A DNA stretch of 64,000 nucleotides from Osmia lignaria lignaria (lineage: Eukaryota > Arthropoda > Insecta > Hymenoptera > Megachilidae). Each line of letters begins with the position of its first letter. The first letter of the stretch is position 1. The stretch spans positions 2,108,001 through 2,172,000 of the forward strand of contig NC_135037.1 of the NCBI RefSeq assembly GCF_051020975.1. The letters are read 5' to 3'. Under the pieces are notes generated by a model. The model was not told where the DNA came from and made no database searches. It saw nothing but the letters and a program-made list of their open reading frames with translations. The translations under genes were made by a program, and so were the position numbers. Shown here one piece after another: positions 60,070 through 64,000 of this stretch.

Positions 60070-60380
60070 GGCTTACGTCGACGTCGTCGTCGCCGTCGTC
60101 GCCGTCGTCGTCGCCGCCGTTGTTTTCACCGTCGCTGATATCGTTACCACCGCATCTATCATCTTCACCGCCGCTGTTATCATCGTCCTCGTCGTCGTGG
60201 TCGTCGCCGTCGTCATTGCTGGTAGCAAGGCTGCTGTCGTCAACGCCGTCACCGCCGTCATCGCCCTGTTCTCAATTGCCACTGTCAACGACGTGGTTTT
60301 CGTTACAGCAGTCGTCATTGTCGTCATCTTCATTGTGGTTATCAACGTCCTCGTGCTTGTTATTGTTGCCATTGGCATAA
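60070..60380. repeat. Triplet-rich tract (TCG/CCG/ATC type) in PLC-beta leader intron
   Basis: Degenerate TCG, CCG, TCA and TCT triplets keep frames open on both strands for over 100 codons (Ser/Pro-rich one way, Thr/Ala-rich the other). This is a product of triplet periodicity, not genes. It lies between the leader exon donor and the first coding exon. Confidence 0.75.
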
Positions 60381-60473
60381 TCAGCCTGGATCACTTTCTC
60401 CTATACTAGTGCACTTGTACTAGGAGATAATATTAATTCTATACAAATCTGCTTGTAATATCCTTCAGGCAGT

Positions 60474-63400
60474 ATGGCAGGTAACAAGACAACAGGTAGT
60501 CCTTTGCAATTTAGGCCTGTCGAGGTCTCTAAACAGTTGCAAAATGGAGAAAAATTTCTTAAATGGGACGAGGTGAGAGTTATACGTAAATATTTAAATA
60601 GAACAATTTATAATTGACAAATGTTTATAATTGTTTTGTTTATTTTATTTCTCCATAGGACTCTGGTATAGCAACTCCTGTGACATTAAGGGTAGACAAG
60701 TTTGGATTTTATTTGCATTGGGTGGATCAACATAACGAGATGGAAATGTTGGATATTGCTATAATAAGAGATACCCGCACTGGAAAATATGCTAAAGTAC
60801 CAAAGGTACGAAACTACAACTAGTTGGATACAAGTTAAAAATTAAAAAACCGAATGATTCATTAGTTCAGTGTATCAATATGTATCAGATATTTAGCATT
60901 TAGAAATGAAGTAGCTTGTCTTTCTATAATTATATCATGCTTTTGCATGGATGCTAATGATGCATACCACCAACACACGATAATTATTGACAAATCTATA
61001 AATAGAATATTACCTACTTTATGTCTTCAATGTAGTTCATTTTTTTCAGTCACACCTATCTTTATACACAGTGGAAATAATCGTAGTTATGGAGAAAGGA
61101 GAGCAATTCTTATCTGTTTCATTTTCCTATAAATCAATAAACAGCACATAAAGTGGCTTTGTTTGCACTTTCACTGTGTATTAGTAGCTTATTGTAAAAC
61201 CAGCTATTGTTTTGATTATAATGTGTATAATCTGATTTTATGCGGACAAACTTTGTTAGAGTTGTTGCATTGAAAGTCTGTGGCCATTCATATTAAATGT
61301 GTTTATTTAATCATAAAATGGTTTTCAGGATCCTAAACTGAAATCTATTGTGACAGTGGGCTTTCAAGATTCATTGGAGGAAAAGACAGTGACGATTTGT
61401 TATGGATCTGATTTTGTCAATATGAATTTTATTAACTTTTGTACAACCAGTGCAGAAATTGCACAACATTGGACAGAGCAAATTTTTCAGCTTGCATATA
61501 ATTTAACTCTACTCAATACTAGTACAACTATGTTTCTGCAGAAAGCATATACCAAGCTTACACTTACAGCTGATAAATCAGGAAAATTTCCTGTGAAGAA
61601 GTGAGCACAATTTGTATATATGTGTGTGTGTGTATTAAAATAATTATACATATATACATAAATATGTATATATATTTGATGTATTGTCATTTCAGCGTAA
61701 TAAAAATGTTTGCGCAAAATAAAGAAGATCGTAAGCGTGTCGAGAAAGCACTCGATATTTCAGGTTTTCCATCCGGAAAAGTAAGTAATTTCTTTCAGGT
61801 ATAATTATTCCTTAATTTATACTAAAATCTCAATGTATTTTGTTTTCAGAATGACATGATATCGTTACCAAAATTTCAATTTGAAGATTTCTTCAACTTT
61901 TATAAGTCTCTTACTCAGCGATCGGATGTTGAAAAAGTTTTTGAAACCCTTGTAGGCAATAATAAACGTAGATTAATGTCCGTTACTCAATTTGTTGAAT
62001 TTTTGAACAAAACGCAAAGAGATCCGCGTCTAAATGAAATATTGTATCCATATGCAAATGAAGCTAGAGCAAAAGACATTATAAGTCAATATGAACCAAA
62101 TAAATGTAATGCCAGTCGGGGTCAGTTAAGTTTCGATGGATTTTTAAGGTATTTGATGAGCGAGGATAATCCAATCGTTGCTTTGTCGAAACTTGAATTG
62201 TCGGATGATATGGAGCAACCGCTTGCGCATTACTTCATAAATTCTAGTCACAATACATACTTAACAGGTTTGCAGTTCTTTTGACTTTTTTTCCTTAATT
62301 AATGATATAAATGTATTGTAAACATTGTTTAACATTATTTTGTTGCACTTTTGTAGGACATCAACTTACCGGAAAAAGTTCCGTAGAAATATATCGTCAG
62401 TGCTTACTTGCTGGTTGTCGATGCGTGGAATTGGACTTTTGGAATGGAAAATTTGATGAACCTGTCATTGTCCATGGGTACGATTATTTGTTAAACAATT
62501 ACTTAATTCAGCTGATTTAAGTGTGCAAACAGTTGAAAATAATTTTCTGCTTAGATATACATTTGTACCTGAAATTTATGCACGGGATGTAATTGAAGCA
62601 ATTGCTGAAAGTGCTTTCAAAACATCAGAATATCCTGTTATTCTTAGTTTTGAAAATCATTGTAACCCAAGGCAGCAAGCTAAGATAGCTCAGTATTGTA
62701 GAGAATTGTTTGGAGAAATGTTGCTTGATGCCCCTCTTGAATCTCATAAGGTATTTTTCACGCAATCACGGTTTCTATTATTCTGCCCTATCAGTCATGA
62801 TTCTAGTTAGATTTCTTTTCGTATTAGCTGGAACCTGGCCAAGAGTTACCACCTCCGTCTTTGTTGAAACGTAAAATTATAATAAAGAATAAGAAGAAAC
62901 ATCATCATCACCATAAAAAACATAAGAAAAAGCAACAAACACCAGTATCAGAGGTTGAAGAAGGAGCCCAAGAAAACGAAGATAATGGGGTAGCAAATGA
63001 AAGTGTTGATGGAGAGAATGGTCCACCGCCGGACGTTGTTCCTCAAGCCGAAGGAGGTGATAACAATGATCAGCAGATTGGAAACGGAGATATTTCGCAT
63101 CCTCCAATGTTGCAACAAAGACAAGGCAGCAAAGATAGTGCTCAAGACGACGATGGTTAGCATTAGAAGAAATAAATGAAACTTCACAATCAGAAGCTGA
63201 AAATATTAATTTAAACTCGAAATATTTATTGCTTTAGATGAAGAAGAAGAATCAAGTACGGAAGAAGATGAATCAAACGTGGAGGATATTAAATTAAGGA
63301 TGGATGACAAAGTGCCTGCACCTGATAAAGTAGCGTCTAGCGCTAAGGAAACGGAAGCTGGGGCAGAAATTTCAGCCTTAGTTAATTACGTACAACCTGT

Positions 63401-64000
63401 TCATTTCAATAGTTTCGAATCAGCTGAAAGTAAGTTAATGTGTATAACAATATCAATATATTTTTATTTATTTATATTGATTGTTACAGAAAAAAACCGT
63501 ATGTACGAGATGTCGTCATTCGACGAAAAACAAGCTACAACTCTTTTGAAGGAACGACCACTTGAATTTGTAAATTACAATAAGCATCAGCTATCAAGAG
63601 TATATCCAGCAGGCACGCGTTTTGATTCTAGTAATTTTATGCCTCAAGTATTTTGGAATGCTGGTTGTCAATTAGTTGCATTAAATTATCAAACACTTGG
63701 TATGTAACTCTGTAATTTTATCTATGTTTGTTTTGTAGAGTAGTAACATTCTTTAATTTCCTCTCTTTTATTAGACCTTGCAATGCAGTTAAATCTGGGT
63801 ATCTTTGAATACAATCAGCGTTGCGGTTATCTCATGAAACCGGAATTCATGAGGCGAAAGGATCGTCGATTAGATCCTTTCGCAGAATCAACTGTGGATG
63901 GTATCATAGCAGGAACAGTTCACATACATGTAATATCGGCTCAGTTTTTAACAGACAAAAGAGTGGGTACTTACGTTGAAGTGGATATGTATGGTTTACC
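60474..64000 (+). CDS. Plc21C: Phospholipase C-beta, Plc21C type (3' truncated)
   Basis: Eleven exons are visible: 60474..60572, 60659..60805, 61329..61600, 61696..61780, 61850..62267, 62357..62477, 62555..62750, 62828..63155, 63238..63429, 63490..63699 and 63775..64000, the last cut by the window. The enzyme hydrolyses PI(4,5)P2 to IP3 and diacylglycerol downstream of Gq. Order: N-terminal PH-like domain (SGIATPVTLRVDKFGFYLHW), EF hands, X box with catalytic His (FINSSHNTYLTGHQ, CRCVELDFW, VIVHGYTF, ILSFENHC), an X-Y linker with a Lys/His-rich run (KKHHHHHKKHKKK) and then acidic residues, Y box (SRVYPAGTRFDSSNFMPQVF, QLVALNYQT) and the start of C2. The N-terminus TTGSPLQFRPVEV looks like Plc21C and PLCB1/4 rather than norpA. 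Upstream leader features are listed separately. Confidence 0.93.

Larger units (their letters stand above)
59873..60484 (+). promoter_or_regulatory. Upstream ORF in the PLC-beta leader, crossing a splice junction
   Basis: An ATG at 59873 opens a frame through a leader exon to its donor (TCAAG|GTAAGG, exon end 60021). It continues after the acceptor at 60468 for 16 bases and stops at 60484, overlapping the PLC-beta ATG at 60474 out of frame. It would encode about 55 residues with an Asp-run then Val-run (DDDDVVVE) from the GAC/GTC tract. If the leader exon is used, the main start would be partly shielded. The transcript structure itself is inferred. Confidence 0.4.

Noticed and set aside
60027..60380. 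Long open frames on both strands (117 and 101 codons).
   Set aside because: Ser/Pro-only and Thr/Ala-only translations come from triplet repeats; they lie in an intron between leader and first coding exon.
60474..64000. norpA as the identity of the PLC-beta.
   Set aside because: N-terminus and PH region resemble the Plc21C/PLCB1-4 group more; called by eye, so a tree should confirm.
1..64000. Looked for tRNA and rRNA genes, CRISPR arrays, viral insertions and full-length transposases.
   Set aside because: None seen by eye; a tRNAscan and a repeat-library search would be needed to exclude small or decayed ones.

Overview
This window looks like AT-rich nuclear DNA from an insect, most likely a bee or another hymenopteran. 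The genes carry GT/AG introns, proteins resemble insect families (allatotropin receptor, Barentsz, croquemort-type CD36, Plc21C-type PLC-beta), and there are no bacterial operons, Shine-Dalgarno sites or CRISPR arrays. The species call is inference; I ran no database search. Gene models were built by hand from reading frame, splice signals and phase agreement between exons.

Layout. 1-1140 (minus): two small cysteine/proline-rich genes I cannot name. 1326-3959 (minus): a complete AFG2/SPATA5 AAA+ ATPase. 5977-10041 (plus): a secreted-type protein with three cystine-knot-like repeats, lacking only its first exon. 11431-13267 (plus): a BMP-class TGF-beta ligand, probably ADMP-like. 15876-17644 (plus): an isthmin with an AMOP domain. 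18006-18990 (plus): IFT43. 19892-20860 (plus): an intronless Tom40-like gene. 21283-24004 (minus): ERLEC1, an ER lectin with two MRH domains. 25081-28556 (plus): Barentsz/CASC3. 30464-44021 (minus): an orexin/allatotropin-type GPCR with a 9.4 kb first intron and two alternative C-terminal exons. 44-50 kb: gene-poor. 50297-52287 (minus): a croquemort-like CD36 receptor. 55669-57231 (minus): IFT57. 58120-58681 (plus): a CNIH4-type cornichon whose first exon is unresolved. 60474 to the window end (plus): a Plc21C-type PLC-beta, cut in its C2 domain.

Themes. Three consecutive plus-strand genes (triple cystine-knot protein, BMP ligand, isthmin) are all extracellular signalling types, and two belong to families tied to TGF-beta signalling. 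Two intraflagellar transport genes (IFT43 and IFT57) lie about 37 kb apart. ERLEC1 and cornichon serve ER quality control and export. The GPCR and PLC-beta are classes that meet in Gq signalling, but nothing here shows that these two interact.

The most unusual points are the two diverged, phase-compatible last exons of the GPCR, the triple cystine-knot protein beside a BMP gene, a BMP ligand without the usual tryptophan pair, a TTAA-bounded piggyBac-like MITE at 29.1-29.4 kb, and an upstream ORF that crosses a splice junction and overlaps the PLC-beta start codon.
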